Shown: positions 23,799 to 35,016 of the stretch, one piece after another
How positions within the stretch are numbered: the first letter of the stretch is position 1
Layout of the letters: every line of letters begins with the position of its first letter
Source: Austropuccinia psidii
Lineage: Eukaryota; Basidiomycota; Pucciniomycetes; Pucciniales; Sphaerophragmiaceae
Length of the DNA stretch: 64,000 bases
Direction of reading: 5' to 3'
NCBI GenBank assembly: GCA_023105745.1
Contig: JALGQZ010000015.1
Location: forward strand, 3,102,999-3,166,998
Program-made: the position numbers and the translations under genes
The notes under the pieces: generated by a model
Seen by the model: only the letters and a program-made list of their open reading frames with translations
The model's database searches: none
Told to the model about the DNA's origin: nothing

Positions 23799-24792
23799 AT
23801 ATGGCACCTAAAGGCAAGTCAGTCCGATCTCAGGAGCCAATTAAAGATCATGAGTATGACCAGTCTTCATTAATTTTTTTATGTGTTAACTGATGATTTG
23901 CATGGCAGGTGATGAACTTTATGCATCTTCACCTCTGGTCCATAAAGAGAAAGTCACTGGACATCATCATCCATATGCCTCCAAACCAAGAACAGCTCAT
24001 GCCAGTTCATCAAGAGAAAAAATGGTGGATGATGAGGATGAGAACATGTCTCCGACTCAAATGGAAACAAATGATGAATCAAGGAGGGACAATTTCACGG
24101 CGCATGAGCATGGCACTCAGTCAAATAATGCGTTCACCCATCATCAAATGCCCCTTGCCCAGAGTATGCTTGAACAATCTGAGGTCAGACAGCAAAGGAA
24201 CCAGGCTTGTAAAGCTCACAATGTGGTGAAACGTGCAAGCCAGAAATAGCAACAAAAATGGCTGAAAGCAGAACTTCCAGAGAATGTCCATGGAATGAGA
24301 TCAGCAGTACATGCACATTGCCTGTTCCTACTCAAAATTAGGGATAAGGATTTTTCCTCACTACCAGCACCACCAGGCACAGAAGAGCATGAAATTGCAA
24401 TTCAAGTGGCTGGTCATCTTGGTTATGTCCCCAAGGATGTTTTCAATGAGCCATCAACACAGGTTCAGTCTCAGGGTTTCGAAAGCTACTGCAAAAATGA
24501 GCTCCACAAGCTAGGACTAAAGCGATTCACTTGGGACTGGGAGAGCTCATGGAAAAATCCGTTCAATGAGCTGATGTCTATGGTGTTTTACCGTACATTC
24601 CATCTTGCACTGGTCATCACCGAGTATCATCATTACTGTTGGAACAAGGATCATAATAACTATGGGGTTGTGGCGGCTTTAATGGAGCAATATTTCACTT
24701 ATTTGAAAAGAGAATGGAAGTCTATTCAAAAGGATGCGGAGTATTTGGTTAAAAAGAAGGAGAATCAAAAGATCACAAAGATTTGTCAAAGG

Positions 24793-24858
24793 GTTAGTTA
24801 ATGTATCTCTTCTTCATTGTGAGCAAAGACTGATGATGATCTACTTGATTATGTGCAG
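24793..24858 (+). other. Intron in partner gene
   Basis: GTTAGT donor, branch-like ACTGATG and TGTGCAG acceptor, 66 nt; removal joins KICQR to TCERRREW in frame. Confidence 0.65.
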
Positions 24859-25175
24859 ACCTGTGAGCGACGTCGTGAATGGTGTGATACGGCTGAATTT
24901 CCCATTCTAGCATCACAATTCAATGACCCTCAAGTATGCTCAGATACTGAGGAGGTACTGGAAAATGGCCGTCAAGTTTACCACAAAGTGGGATTACGCT
25001 GGCGCTCCCAGTTATTTAATGAATTGGTATTAAAAATGGATCGAGACATAGAGTTTTGCAATTGCATTGAAAAAAGGGTAAAAAAACTGTTGATAGATTG
25101 CCAGAATTACAATCAACAGATGATGGTGATATTCCGGAAGGCTTATCATGTCAGCTTTTTGATCAAGATTGGCTC

Positions 25176-27084
25176 TGTGAGTCTTGAGGTATATCTTACA
25201 TACCCAAATAGGCCACAATTATCTTAAAAAGAAATTTTGAATTATGCATAACTCATAAGTCATGGATATATCCAAAATTCATCATTTTCGATTTCAGAAA
25301 AGATGAATAACTTTTTTTTGAGTAAGAAAATCCATGAATTTAAGACCAGATTTGGATTCTACACAAAAATTCACCTAGGGTAGCTCCATAGAGTGAATAA
25401 GCTCAAATTAACTCTTTGAGGTGGTAAAATGGAAAATACTTCAATACCACATAAAAGATCCGTGAAAATTTTTGTTTTTCTTAATTTCATGCCGAAATAA
25501 TGGGAAAGTGAGAAATCCCATGTTACATATACACTAAGAATAGTGTTATGCATGTTTTGAGCACTTAATATCATGGTATTCTTACATGGACTTTTGGTAC
25601 ACCCATAGTGGATATCTCACTTTAAGCTTAAATTACTATTTTGACTCAAAAATTAGGCAAGGGGGACAAAAGACATCAAAGAGAGCCAGGGTACCCAACT
25701 TCTGAGGCCTCAGAGGCGTGGATAGCTCCAGAGCATGGATCCATGGCTCATCTTGGCCCAATTGGTAAACTAAAACTCTTTGGGAACTTGGTTACCAAGT
25801 TACACCTACTGTAATCATAAGAAAATAGCAAATAACCTGCTATTTTGACATGCCAAGGAGGTAATGAGCTACTTAGACTCCTGTAACCACGTCAATTCTT
25901 GATGACTTTACATGAATAGACCCTAAAAGAGTAATTAAAACCCTTTTGGGACCCATATTCATTGATTTACCTCATAGCAACCAGCAAAATACTGCTATTT
26001 GCAATTCTACATAGAAATGAGGTAAAAACTTCAAAAATTCATTAAAAATACAATTCTTAATGAATCTTTCTGAAACTTTCAGGACCAATAGAGAACTGTA
26101 TTATCTATGGTACAACCAAAAAGAATTACAGTTTTACTAGTAAAATTCAAAGTTTTACTTATAGTCCATTTTTGACCATTCTACGTGAAACACTGAATCT
26201 TCAAAAATTCACAGTAATTACAACCTGTGATGAAATTGGCAATAACATTGATAACTTTGAGAAATCAATGATTATTTTAGAATAAAAGAAGATTTACAGA
26301 TGTTACTCCTTTTATTCTTAACCATATTGGGGTTGGTGGTCATGTAAAAGCATCAATTAAGTAATTATGATAATCTTACGTGACAACAGATGATGCAATC
26401 ATTAATCCAAAAAGGTTTATTGTTTTCTCACTCACTGGTTTTTCAGTTTGCTCCATGGCACGCCTCTGTGAGCTGTTGTTGGCTCAAAAGAAGCCTCTTC
26501 TTGCTGTTTTTTCCGTATCATCATCTTATCAATTTATTAAATCATTATTACCAACAAGTAAGTATTAGTTAAAGCTATTCTTAAGTGTTTTAAATCTTTC
26601 AGAATCAACCAGAAAGACGTGAAATCATAGAATCCAACTACATATTGTTGTAATACTGTTATAAATCCTTTTGATCCCTTAAATCCACAATTACACATCA
26701 AATTTCTCTACTCTTATCTATCAATAAGTTCTTTGGAGTATTAGTGAGTCATTTATTTCTAATTCTTAAAATTTTTTCTCTAGTAATAGTTTTCTTCAAG
26801 AATTACCTTTATAATTATTCTTGTAAAAGATAATTATATATTAAAATAATTTTATTATTTTAATAAAGAAGTTTTTATTATTAAATTCTTCTTGTAATTG
26901 ATTCTTGTAGACAATTACTGCTCACTGTTATAATCACTAGTAGTGTATAACACGTGAAAGAAATAATTTTATAATTATTTAATTGTGGTTATAATAATTT
27001 CATTATTATTATAGTTCATAAGAACAGACATAGTACTGTTGATTAATAGTAATATTATCATCAGTTTCATAGTCAAATCTTACA
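25176..27084 (+). mobile_element. Solo LTR inserted in partner gene (target duplication GGCTC)
   Basis: A 1,909-bp sequence starting TGTGAGTCTTGAGGTAT and ending AAATCTTACA, flanked by GGCTC at 25171-25175 and 27085-27089. The start and end resemble the element 1/2 LTR ends (TGTGAGCCTTAGAG...CCTTACA), so it is from a related Gypsy family. No internal retroelement sequence lies between, so it is a solo LTR left by LTR-LTR recombination. The interior is AT-rich with no supported gene; the small ORFs around 26380-26572 lie in the promoter/R-like part. Confidence 0.85.
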
Positions 27085-27721
27085 GGCTCAAAGGCTGTAG
27101 TAAGATGCAGACTAGCGCCCTCAAAATACTTGACATGCCAGTTATTAGGCCGAATGGTGATGCTCTGCAATAACTTAGTAATATAAAGGTATAGGACCGT
27201 GACAACTTAACATTTTGTGAATTATTTGTGCAGGTGTAATACAATCTGATTATTATTTCTTAAAGATGCAACTTGCTAAATATGTCAGAAGATAGACAAA
27301 ATGAGTTGGACTGTATCACCGTCTCCGTTAGAAATAATACTCTATTGCTCATTTTCATTGAGAAAATATTGAAGGAGTTCGATCCAGCTCATGGTGTTCA
27401 TAATTGTGGACCTGTGCCAGGGTGCGCAGGTGTGATCAACTTGGTCAAACACAAATCATATAATATCAGTAAGGCTCACACAGTTAATGATTTTTTCTTT
27501 TCTTGGACCTATTAGTGTTTGGAAAATGGCATTTCCATAAGGAAGCATTTTAGAATAGCAAGACAATTAGGGTCAAAGAAGAGCTTGAAGGGTACCTTCT
27601 GCATGTTGACCTCAACTGAATGAGGAGTGATATAGTGGATGACCTTTACAGGTTGTTGTTGGCCAATACAATGGAGTTGATCAACAGCCTGAGCCTCAAT
27701 GGCTGGGCTCCAATTGGGCTC

Positions 27722-27779
27722 CTGGAAATGTGGATGTCAGGGGCCGCAAATCAAGGCAGAATTTTGGGGGTTCCCTCAC
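27722..27779 (-). other. Intron of SNF2 gene before motif VI
   Basis: Minus-strand GTGAGG donor and TTTCCAG acceptor, 58 nt. Removal joins ITCANMVYLM to EPNWSPAIEAQA in frame. Confidence 0.7.
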
Positions 27780-27966
27780 CATTAAATAGACCATATTAGC
27801 ACAAGTTATATTGAGGCCAGTTCCAGCTGCGGCAATGGATGCAATCAGTACTTCACATTCAGGATTATTGAAGAAATTCTCCAGTGCCTTCTCCTGTGCT
27901 CGTGCTGTAATTGTTCCATCAATTTGTGCTGAAAGGATAGAGTGATGGGCAAGTGCAATACCAATT

Positions 27967-28028
27967 CTACAATATGAAAAAGTCAGATGGATTCAATTGG
28001 TAATGGATGCATATTAGAATTAACGCAC
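27967..28028 (-). other. Intron of SNF2 gene before helicase C domain
   Basis: Minus-strand GTGCGT donor and TATTGTAG acceptor, 62 nt. Removal joins WTQFLDL to GIALAHHSILSAQIDG in frame. Confidence 0.7.
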
Positions 28029-28676
28029 AAATCAAGAAATTGGGTCCATTGGGTATAAACCACTGATTTGGTTGGACCACAACTTGTTTGTTTGTTCTTC
28101 ATTAAGCTTTCTAGGAGGTGTGCAATTTTACTACTCATCATGCATGTTTCCACATCCACAATAGTTCGTGTGATTGTTGGCGAGTTATCCTGAGTTCTCC
28201 TGCCCTCGGGGTCTTCCAAATCCGCCTCCGCAATTGTGTTAAGCATGATGTGATGGTTACAACATATTCGCAGCTTATTAATATTTCTGAAAAATTCTGC
28301 TGATACTTTGCTTCTGGATGATAGGAATTCTTCATATAATATGGAATATTCTTGCTGCATGGTCAGGTTGAGTGGGAGCAGCTCATAATGATGGCTAATA
28401 CTGGGGAGGGATTCGAGATGTGTGGTTTTGGTGTGGCGCAAACTTAAATGCCGCAATGCCAAATGCAAAATATCATTGCAACCTTTGGAAAGACTACTCA
28501 GGATGAATGGTGACCAGTTATCTTGATTGGCATTCTGGGGTTGAGTGATGAATGATATTATGCCCAAAAGGTCATAAATGGTGTTGTGAATAGGTGTGCC
28601 CGTTAAACATATTTGACAGGATGAAAGGAGGCTATTAATGGCACGGTGAGTGGCAGTGTATTGAGAGCAAATATAT

Positions 28677-28743
28677 CTATAAGATGGGGCAAGGGTTATT
28701 GGATATAAAAGGTAATTTGAATCATTTAAGATCAGACACTCAC
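28677..28743 (-). other. Intron of SNF2 gene splitting motif II
   Basis: Minus-strand GTGAGT donor and TTATAG acceptor, 67 nt. Removal joins RIILDEA to YICSQYTATHRA in frame. Confidence 0.7.
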
Positions 28744-28877
28744 TGTGCTTCATCCAAAATTATACGATGCCAATTGATTTGAAAAATGAATGATGTAGAG
28801 GTATTGGTTTGCTTAAATTATTGGGTGATAGTATTGTAAGAAGTGATGATGATATCATATTTTAAGATGTTGGCTTT

Positions 28878-30307
28878 TGTCAGCCTGTGACTCAAAACCA
28901 GAGCACAAGCATGACAGCCAAAATACCATAAACCAATGGTATAGCCAAAATACCACCAAAACATGGAGCTGAGCCAAATTAGCTCAAAAGGTATCAGAAG
29001 AAAGAGGAAACTCACCTCTTTCTGAAAATATAAGTCCCATCACCATAGGACAAGAAATAACAAAGTTATTCCTGCCCAAAGTTATTGCTGAGCATAAACC
29101 TTAATTTTCACCTCTCATCTAAAATCTAGAAGAAGAGGATTAACCCCATCAAATGGGTATTCAAAATGAAGCTCTAAGCCAGGGCTATCCAATAGTACCA
29201 GCCAAACTGAGCTAGCACCAGTATTACTTGAGTTATGGTCAAATTCAGACCAAATAAGGGTGAACAAAACATTCACCTCTCATCTAACTTTTACAGTTTT
29301 AGTGTGAGATACCTAAAGTGGGGTCTTTTTGGAAAGAGCACAATCAGGGCTATCTGATGGTGCCATCCATTTCCTCATAACTCAACTACAACAGAAGTTA
29401 TTGGCCAAACAAGCTTAATACAGCTTTTGACCAGACCACGCCAATGTACAAAAATACTTGTACATGGGATAACTTTGTCATATTTAATGATAACCATGTC
29501 AAGTTGGGTACCATTGTGTAGAGCTCATACAGAGCTATTCAATGAACCAACTTTGAGCTTGATATCTCAAAAGCTGACAGAGTTATGACCATTTAAAGGT
29601 CAAAATCCCACCTGCTGTCAGATACAGCCTTACCATGGGATAATATCCCATAACCATGAATATGAGGTGTCAAATAGACGAAGAAGCATGTTTTTACTTC
29701 AATACCTCATATTTCAGTCAATACTGGGGTCCCATACAGTTTCTGTACAGCATTCTATGCATCATACACGTCAGAATCAGGCTGTGAGGTCCCCAGATGA
29801 AAATTTTCACCCTGTATTGGTGAAAACTGCCCAGATGTGGTTTCAAAACCACATCTGAGCCCAAAACAGGGTATACAGGCTGTTTGCAAACCACAAGCCT
29901 GTCATAGAGAGTGAAAAATCTTCACTTCCTCTACGTGGAAAGGTCTAGCAGCCTTTCCACCTCAATTTTAGGATAAAAAGAGGGCTTTTCACAGCCAAAA
30001 GCCTTTCCTCATCCTGCTCTTGAATAACCTACGTAGTAAACTGTCAAAAACAGTTTTACTCTTGGTTAAATAATCAGGTATAATTATAATCTTTAATTAT
30101 TGTAGACTTTATTATTGTAATCCAACAGATAAAGCCTGCACCCAGGGTTCTCAATAGCGCTCACCACCACTATTTCTCAATAGTAGAACCCTTTTATCTC
30201 ATTATAAACCTTTATAAACCTTTTTTAAATCATTTTCTGCCGTGTCACATACACAGTTAAAGTTGTAATTAGCCTAGTTATACCTTTATCATAGTATCAT
30301 CCTGACA
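28878..30307 (+). mobile_element. Solo LTR inserted in SNF2 gene (target duplication GCTTT)
   Basis: A 1,430-bp sequence with perfect 6-bp inverted ends TGTCAG...CTGACA, flanked by GCTTT at 28873-28877 and 30308-30312. It interrupts the helicase coding sequence between motif Ia and motif II. A GGATAAAAAGAGGG word near 29971 followed by pyrimidine-rich sequence suggests a promoter in + orientation. There is no retroelement coding sequence inside. It is a different LTR family from the one at 25176. Confidence 0.88.
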
Positions 30308-31845
30308 GCTTTGGATAATGAGTGACGAGTGGGACCATGGTAGATTTTGGAATGCAGCGCTCCAGCCTGAGCATGCTTGGATATTTCTGATTGCCAGTTG
30401 GTAATTAAGCGAGGGGGGCAGATGATCATGGTGGGCGTGGAGCAATGGGGGTTTGCAATCATCCGCTCCTTGGAGGTACCAATTAGAGCAATGGCCTGAA
30501 TGGTTTTACCTAATCCCATATCATCCGCAAGCAGTCCTCCAAGAGGGGTATTGTTTGAAAGGGATTCAAAGGAGCTAACAACCTTGTTTGTAATAATGTG
30601 CCTGGCATTGAAAGTGGCTCCGGGGGTGAGGTGGCCCAAAGGTTACGGGATGATTGGCCATTGGGGATTTCTCGATCCCAGAGAAAAGCTAGTCTGGTCT
30701 TTTGATGAGGGAGGAGGGGGGTTTGAATAATGGCATGGGGCAGGGTCATCATGGGGAGGTCTGATCCACTGGGTAATTGTATCAGTTTTTTCTTGGAAAT
30801 CAATGATTAAACAGCAGGATATGAAGCTGGTGTTGAGTTTGAAGCGGGAAATGTTGGAGTAAAGAGTTGACATTGACTATGAGTATTACAGTCATATTCT
30901 TTGGGCATTTTAAGCTTGAAATCTTGTTTTCGAAAGCTTTCCATTATGAATATAATGTTGGGATACCATGTGAAGAACATCAATGCTAGATTGGGTTTCT
31001 GAGATGAGGAGGGATCATTTGCATCAGTCATAAATACTCCCTCAATGAATAATATTTGAGTAGGATTGGATTGGCAATTTTCAATCCGTGCCCCACCAGG
31101 ACCACAGTGCATGAAAGTTTTTGGTGGCCCAAGGAATGGTATCAACGTTTTGGAAAGGGTTGCAGGTAGAGAGCCAATAGCACGCTGGTGATTGGGGAGA
31201 TAAACGAATATGTTGTGTTGATTGTGCCATATGATAATCCAAGAAGCTAAGTGGGAATTCTCAGGATTTAAGGTTATATCACTATTTATTTGAATACGAA
31301 TATTAATCATCCCAATGCAAAGTGGCTGTTAAGGGGTTGACATGATGGCTATTTTGAATTATTTGGGGATAGTCGGAAATTATATAATCGGGAAGGGTTA
31401 GCTAAACAGAATGAAGACGGATAAGCGCAGGTGGGGAACTTATATGAGAGGCAGCAATGGGGTCAAGGGGGGATGGCCTGTGGTTACATGCATGGTCTTG
31501 ATGGGGGTGGGCCTCTTGGGCTGATAATTTTCATATCCAGCTTGGGGAATATATAAAGGCAAGGTGGCCAAAATGTGGGTGCACCAATATGACTTCTGGA
31601 TCTGCAGCAAGTTACTAAACCTTTGGTGGAACAAGGTTGACATTAGCATATCCGAGATTGGGTGGGTTGTAGCAACTTATTGTGGAGGGGCATATTAGAG
31701 GCATGCGTCCATGTTCGCTGGTGTGACAGCAAACAATGAGCATATCATCCCCAGGTTAATTGCCGCACAGGGACCTACGAGGCAATGTTGGCGGTTTCAA
31801 AGGGCAATCTCACTGTGCGGACGTTTGTGTGTGGGCGGGTGAGAT

Positions 31846-31871
31846 ATGTTTGGTGGTGTGCCACCAAACAT
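31846..31871. repeat. Perfect 11-bp inverted repeat (GGTGG/CCACC hairpin)
   Basis: Arms ATGTTTGGTGG and CCACCAAACAT around TGTG. It resembles the two palindromes that bracket the dioxygenase gene (36288 and 38217), which share the GGTGG/CCACC arms. Confidence 0.6.
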
Positions 31872-32906
31872 GAGTTTGATTTTGCGTGAAGTTTTTTGAT
31901 GACTAATGCCAACTAAGGTTCAGGGGGGGATGTGTGGCATGATCAAACGGGGCACCAACTGTGAGGCGTGATCCACATATACAATCACCCCTATTGCGTT
32001 TGAGGCGGCTACTAATCCACCGAGATTGGGATCACGGTCTTTGCCTCACGCGTGTACGAAACTCCGGAGAAAGAGGCCACACGCCCAATGGAATTTTTGG
32101 CTGCAAGCCAGGCCCCACAGCTTGTGTGGGGCGCCTGAGAACGTGCAGAAAATGACCCGCTGTGGGAGATCCCCACGCAAACATAGCCCGTGATTATTCT
32201 AATGCGGATGAGGCTGAAGCAAATCCACATTGATTGGCCTCAGGTTTCCATGCGCAAGGGGGTGAGCATCTGCAGTCAAGCTGACAACCCGACCAAGAAA
32301 ATAGCCGGTCAGAAGACTGGCAGTAAAATGTCTTCCAGGCGTGTGAAAGCTGCCTGTGTATGACCCATTGGGGTGCATATGAAAGCATGTGGCTGCCCGA
32401 CAATGAGAAAGCGGGATGAACAAGTGCAGCCAGTCAAAGTTTGCCCCGACAATGGCACCGGATGGAATCCACTGTTTGTGTATGACCCAAATAATAAGTC
32501 ATCCCATTATGACCCACTTACATTAAATTGCGTTACATGCGCATCTGTGCCGTAGTTAGGCAGAGCTGTCCAGCAAGGTGCATCAAAGGGATGCAGTTGA
32601 GATATATGACTCGATGGCTTGATGTGATTGCACGTTACATTGTTGAACAGCTTTTGCTCTGCCCCGCAGCATACATTTACAAAGGTGTACTGTGTACTAC
32701 AGTGTTGGCTATACAGTACAGATCAGGAAGGTGTAATACTACTTGAGCCTGCATGCATATAGCGAATGTGCATGCACCTTCCGATTGTTTGCATATACGT
32801 AGCTCATGTGCCACATGCTCAGCATTGCGTTTCAGCCGATTTGCACACGCAAGCTGAGCATGTCATGGTCAAAAGCACCGTGAGGAAGTGCTCAGTAAAG
32901 CCATGG

Positions 32907-32933
32907 AATGAACTATTTTTGCAATAGTTCATT
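32907..32933. repeat. Perfect 11-bp inverted repeat
   Basis: Arms AATGAACTATT and AATAGTTCATT with a 5-nt loop. It could be a hairpin or a dimeric protein site; nothing else is known. Confidence 0.5.
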
Positions 32934-33050
32934 GGAAGGCACAGTTTGGAGCACTTCACCAAAGCGTGTGAAATGCTGCACCTGGCTGAAATGTCATCCG
33001 ATGCAGTGCCAAATTCTCAGATTGTGTGCATACAAAAACGGCTGAGCAAT

Positions 33051-33272
33051 GGCTCAGCACGGTGCATTTGATATTGTTATATCAATGGTTCAATTACTAT
33101 GCAATTGAAATGTTCAGCCACTGAGCATATCAATTATGAACCGAAAGCAAACCTGAGAAATGGCTCAGCACGGTGCATTTGATATTGTAATATCAATGGT
33201 TCAATTACTGTGCAATTAAAATGTTCAGCCACTGAGCATTTCAGTTATGACCCAAAAGCAAACCTGAGAAAT
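33051..33272 (+). repeat. 111-bp tandem duplication
   Basis: Two copies (33051-33161 and 33162-33272) starting GGCTCAGCACGGTGCATTTG, differing at a handful of sites. Each contains an imperfect palindrome around TTGATATTGT-ATATCAA. It lies upstream of the Zn2Cys6 gene TATA box. Confidence 0.8.
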
Positions 33273-33694
33273 GGGTCAAGGCAAGCTCACACTGTATTCA
33301 CTTGTGTTACAGCCCCCCCCTTTGTTCACATACTATTACCAGGCCATACGGCCGGTAATCTTGCCGCAGTAACTTGTGACCAAATGCACCGGGTGCATTT
33401 CTGCATGGGGCAATTGTGCATTGCACCCACAATGCACATTCAATGAGGGCCTCACGACCACCCTCCTGGGTGATCGGGTGGCTATTTAAGGAAACAAAGG
33501 GGCTTTGACTGAGCTTGACAATTCAATCAATTGCAATACTCAGCCAGAACCCCATTGTTCTTCTGCCTCACGCCGGCATTTCCCTTCTCAGTTGCAGCAT
33601 TCGCTGCAACTGAGCTTCAATTTTGCCCACACGCCTTGAAGCTGAGCCTTTTGCGGGTGCTGCAACTGCTGAGATCATCTCAGCTTCACCATGG

Positions 33695-33702
33695 TATAAA
33701 AG
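33695..33702 (+). promoter_or_regulatory. TATA box upstream of Zn2Cys6 gene
   Basis: TATAAAAG, followed by pyrimidine-rich leader sequence. It lies about 410 bp upstream of the ATG at 34111, which itself directly follows a splice-acceptor-like TTTTTAG with a TACTAAC branch word at 34083, so the transcript probably has a 5' UTR intron. Confidence 0.5.
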
Positions 33703-34552
33703 ACCATCTTCACACGACATGCCCTTCACTTTCTTTCTCACCCGCTCCACTTCGTTCAACCTTACCCGCGTTTGTCCTTCTTGTGCGTATTCCCCTTGGT
33801 CTTCCTGCCTTTCTACTTTTGTCTTTTGCACTCCACTGCCTTTTGCCTGTTTGTTTATTCTTCTGATCCGTTCAGAACCTCACTTCTATCCACCTCCTGC
33901 GTTACCTCTTTTTTCAACTTTTGTCAACATTACATACCAATATTAATACTTATTTTTCTTCACGACTCTCTTCCAGACTTTTAAAACTTTCCGAGTAGAG
34001 TGTCTTTATTTTGTTAACGTTTTAAATTTATAATTCATCGTACGCCTTCATTTACTTTCTTGATTGTTTACTTTGTATGCAGTTACTAACCTCAATTGTT
34101 TTGTTTTTAGATGTTGTGCACTTTATGCACCAAGCGGGGTATCCCCTGCATTTGTTCCTTGACGACGAACGACGCTTGTGATGCTTGCTGACAAGCACAA
34201 AAGAAATGTTCGTTCATTGTCCGCCCCTTCCAACCACGAGGCCAGAGGAGTTCCCGCCCAAGACGCCCTTGCGAGGACTCCTTTGTGGTCAACGATGATG
34301 AAACCATTTCCGAGCGTGAATGGACGCCGGGCCCCCAAACAGGCCGACGGGAAAAATTCTGGACAATTAGCCCTGTCCCCTCCAGTGTCGATTTGTCCAC
34401 TCCCCCTCCTAGGCCACCATCTGATGGTCACTTCACTCCTTGACCGGAGTGAAGTGATTATCCGGCCGATGAAGGATGGCAATGGTGAGAGGACATTCGA
34501 GCTTGGGCTGATCGTCACCATGTCTTGTCACCGATGGGATTCAAACGCCAAA

Positions 34553-34624
34553 GTAAGTTTTCTTTCTCCTCCTTATCTCATTTCTCTTCACGCAATAATA
34601 CTGACTTTTTTCCATTACTCATAG
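34553..34624 (+). other. Intron 1 of Zn2Cys6 gene
   Basis: GTAAGT donor, TTACTCATAG acceptor, 72 nt; phase preserved. Confidence 0.7.
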
Positions 34625-34747
34625 AACAAAACCCCCCAAATCCCCCCCCACAAAACTCTCCAGTTCCTAGTTTGCCTTGCGAGCAAACCCCGCTGCAACC
34701 CACTCCAGGCCCGAGTGGCACCCGATGGTCTGAGGAATTATTCCGCG

Positions 34748-34822
34748 GTAAGCAGCCAAAGTTTCATTTCATTTTTACTTTCACTTTTGCGTTGAGTGAA
34801 CTGACTCTTACTCCTTTTTTAG
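34748..34822 (+). other. Intron 2 of Zn2Cys6 gene
   Basis: GTAAGC donor, CTCCTTTTTTAG acceptor, 75 nt; joins EELFR to EPSRTEEPP in frame. Confidence 0.75.
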
Positions 34823-34948
34823 AACCCTCCCGAACTGAAGAGCCACCTATTCCTGGCCCGAGTGCATTGTCCCAACCACCTGAGGACAATACGACTCATG
34901 AGCCAGAACCAGAGGTGGTTCCTACGCAATCCACGGAGGCACCTTATG

Positions 34949-35016
34949 GTAAGTCACCCCTTCTTTCTCTTCGATCCATATCCACTTTTCCTCATTTTTT
35001 CTTTGACCGTCTCCAG
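34949..35016 (+). other. Intron 3 of Zn2Cys6 gene
   Basis: GTAAGT donor, GACCGTCTCCAG acceptor, 68 nt; joins STEAPY to ACPATPCS in frame. Confidence 0.75.

Larger units (their letters stand above)
23199..27515 (+). pseudogene. Partner gene of Tnp2 element (divergent, multi-exon, broken)
   Basis: ATG 23199 (MSSSKSHKSRSGSVHDSDSE, Ser-rich). Exon 1 ends at GTAAGT (intron 23734-23798, phase kept into NMAPKGKSVRSQEP). The frame is disturbed around 23850-23905, then runs from 23893 to 24792. A second intron (24793-24858, GTTAGT...TGCAG) precedes ERRREWCDTAEFPILASQFN. Recognisable blocks are KRFTWDWESSWKNPFNELMS, MVFYRTFHLALVITEYHHYC and EVLENGRQVYHKVGLRWRSQ. As far as I recall, proteins of this layout accompany transposases in basidiomycete elements; no enzymatic domain is visible, and a DNA-binding helper role is a guess. 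Breaks: TAA 23268-23270, TAG 24247-24249, and a solo LTR at 25176. Coding-like sequence resumes at 27085; the last ORF ends TAG 27513-27515, overlapping the helicase gene end. The exon map after 25175 is unresolved. Confidence 0.65.
27512..31310 (-). pseudogene. SNF2-family helicase (Rad5/Rad16-like), split by a solo LTR
   Basis: The N-terminal frame from 31310 is interrupted by TAA 30804-30806. Next comes the Q-motif-like TPLLPHQKTRLAFLWDREI, a frame slip near 30625, and GGLLADDMGLGKTIQAIALI (motif I; DDMGLGKT at 30502-30525) with TMIICPPRLITNWQSEI (Ia). The gene is broken by the solo LTR 28878-30307, then resumes with ILKYDIIITSYNT and ILDEAQ (motif II, split by an intron). CLTGTPIHNTIYDLL (motif III, LTGTP 28592-28606), KSVVYTQWTQFLDL, CEVLIASIAAAGTGLNIT (motif V) and QAVDQLHCIGQ (motif VI, 27659-27691) follow. 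Motif VI normally has two Arg (R.HRIGQ); here they are Gln and Cys, both explained by CpG decay. Three introns are clear: 28677-28743, 27967-28028 and 27722-27779. The intact protein would be a chromatin-remodelling or translocase ATPase in the nucleus. Confidence 0.85.
31311..34110. promoter_or_regulatory. Divergent intergenic region between SNF2 and Zn2Cys6 genes
   Basis: About 2.8 kb of mixed composition, noticeably richer in CG than the flanking retroelements. The part next to the helicase (31440-31650) contains minus-strand ORF pieces that may be further N-terminal helicase or 5' UTR sequence. It holds several hairpins (31846-31871; 32907-32933), a 111-bp tandem duplication (33051-33272), a TATA box (33695) and long pyrimidine tracts. 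No independent gene is supported; ORFs at 33531-33946 lie in the pyrimidine-rich leader. Confidence 0.5.

Noticed and set aside
33531..33946. Hydrophobic ORFs between the TATA box and the zinc-cluster gene
   Set aside because: Pyrimidine-rich leader read as Phe/Leu; no domain, and it precedes a splice acceptor of the downstream gene.
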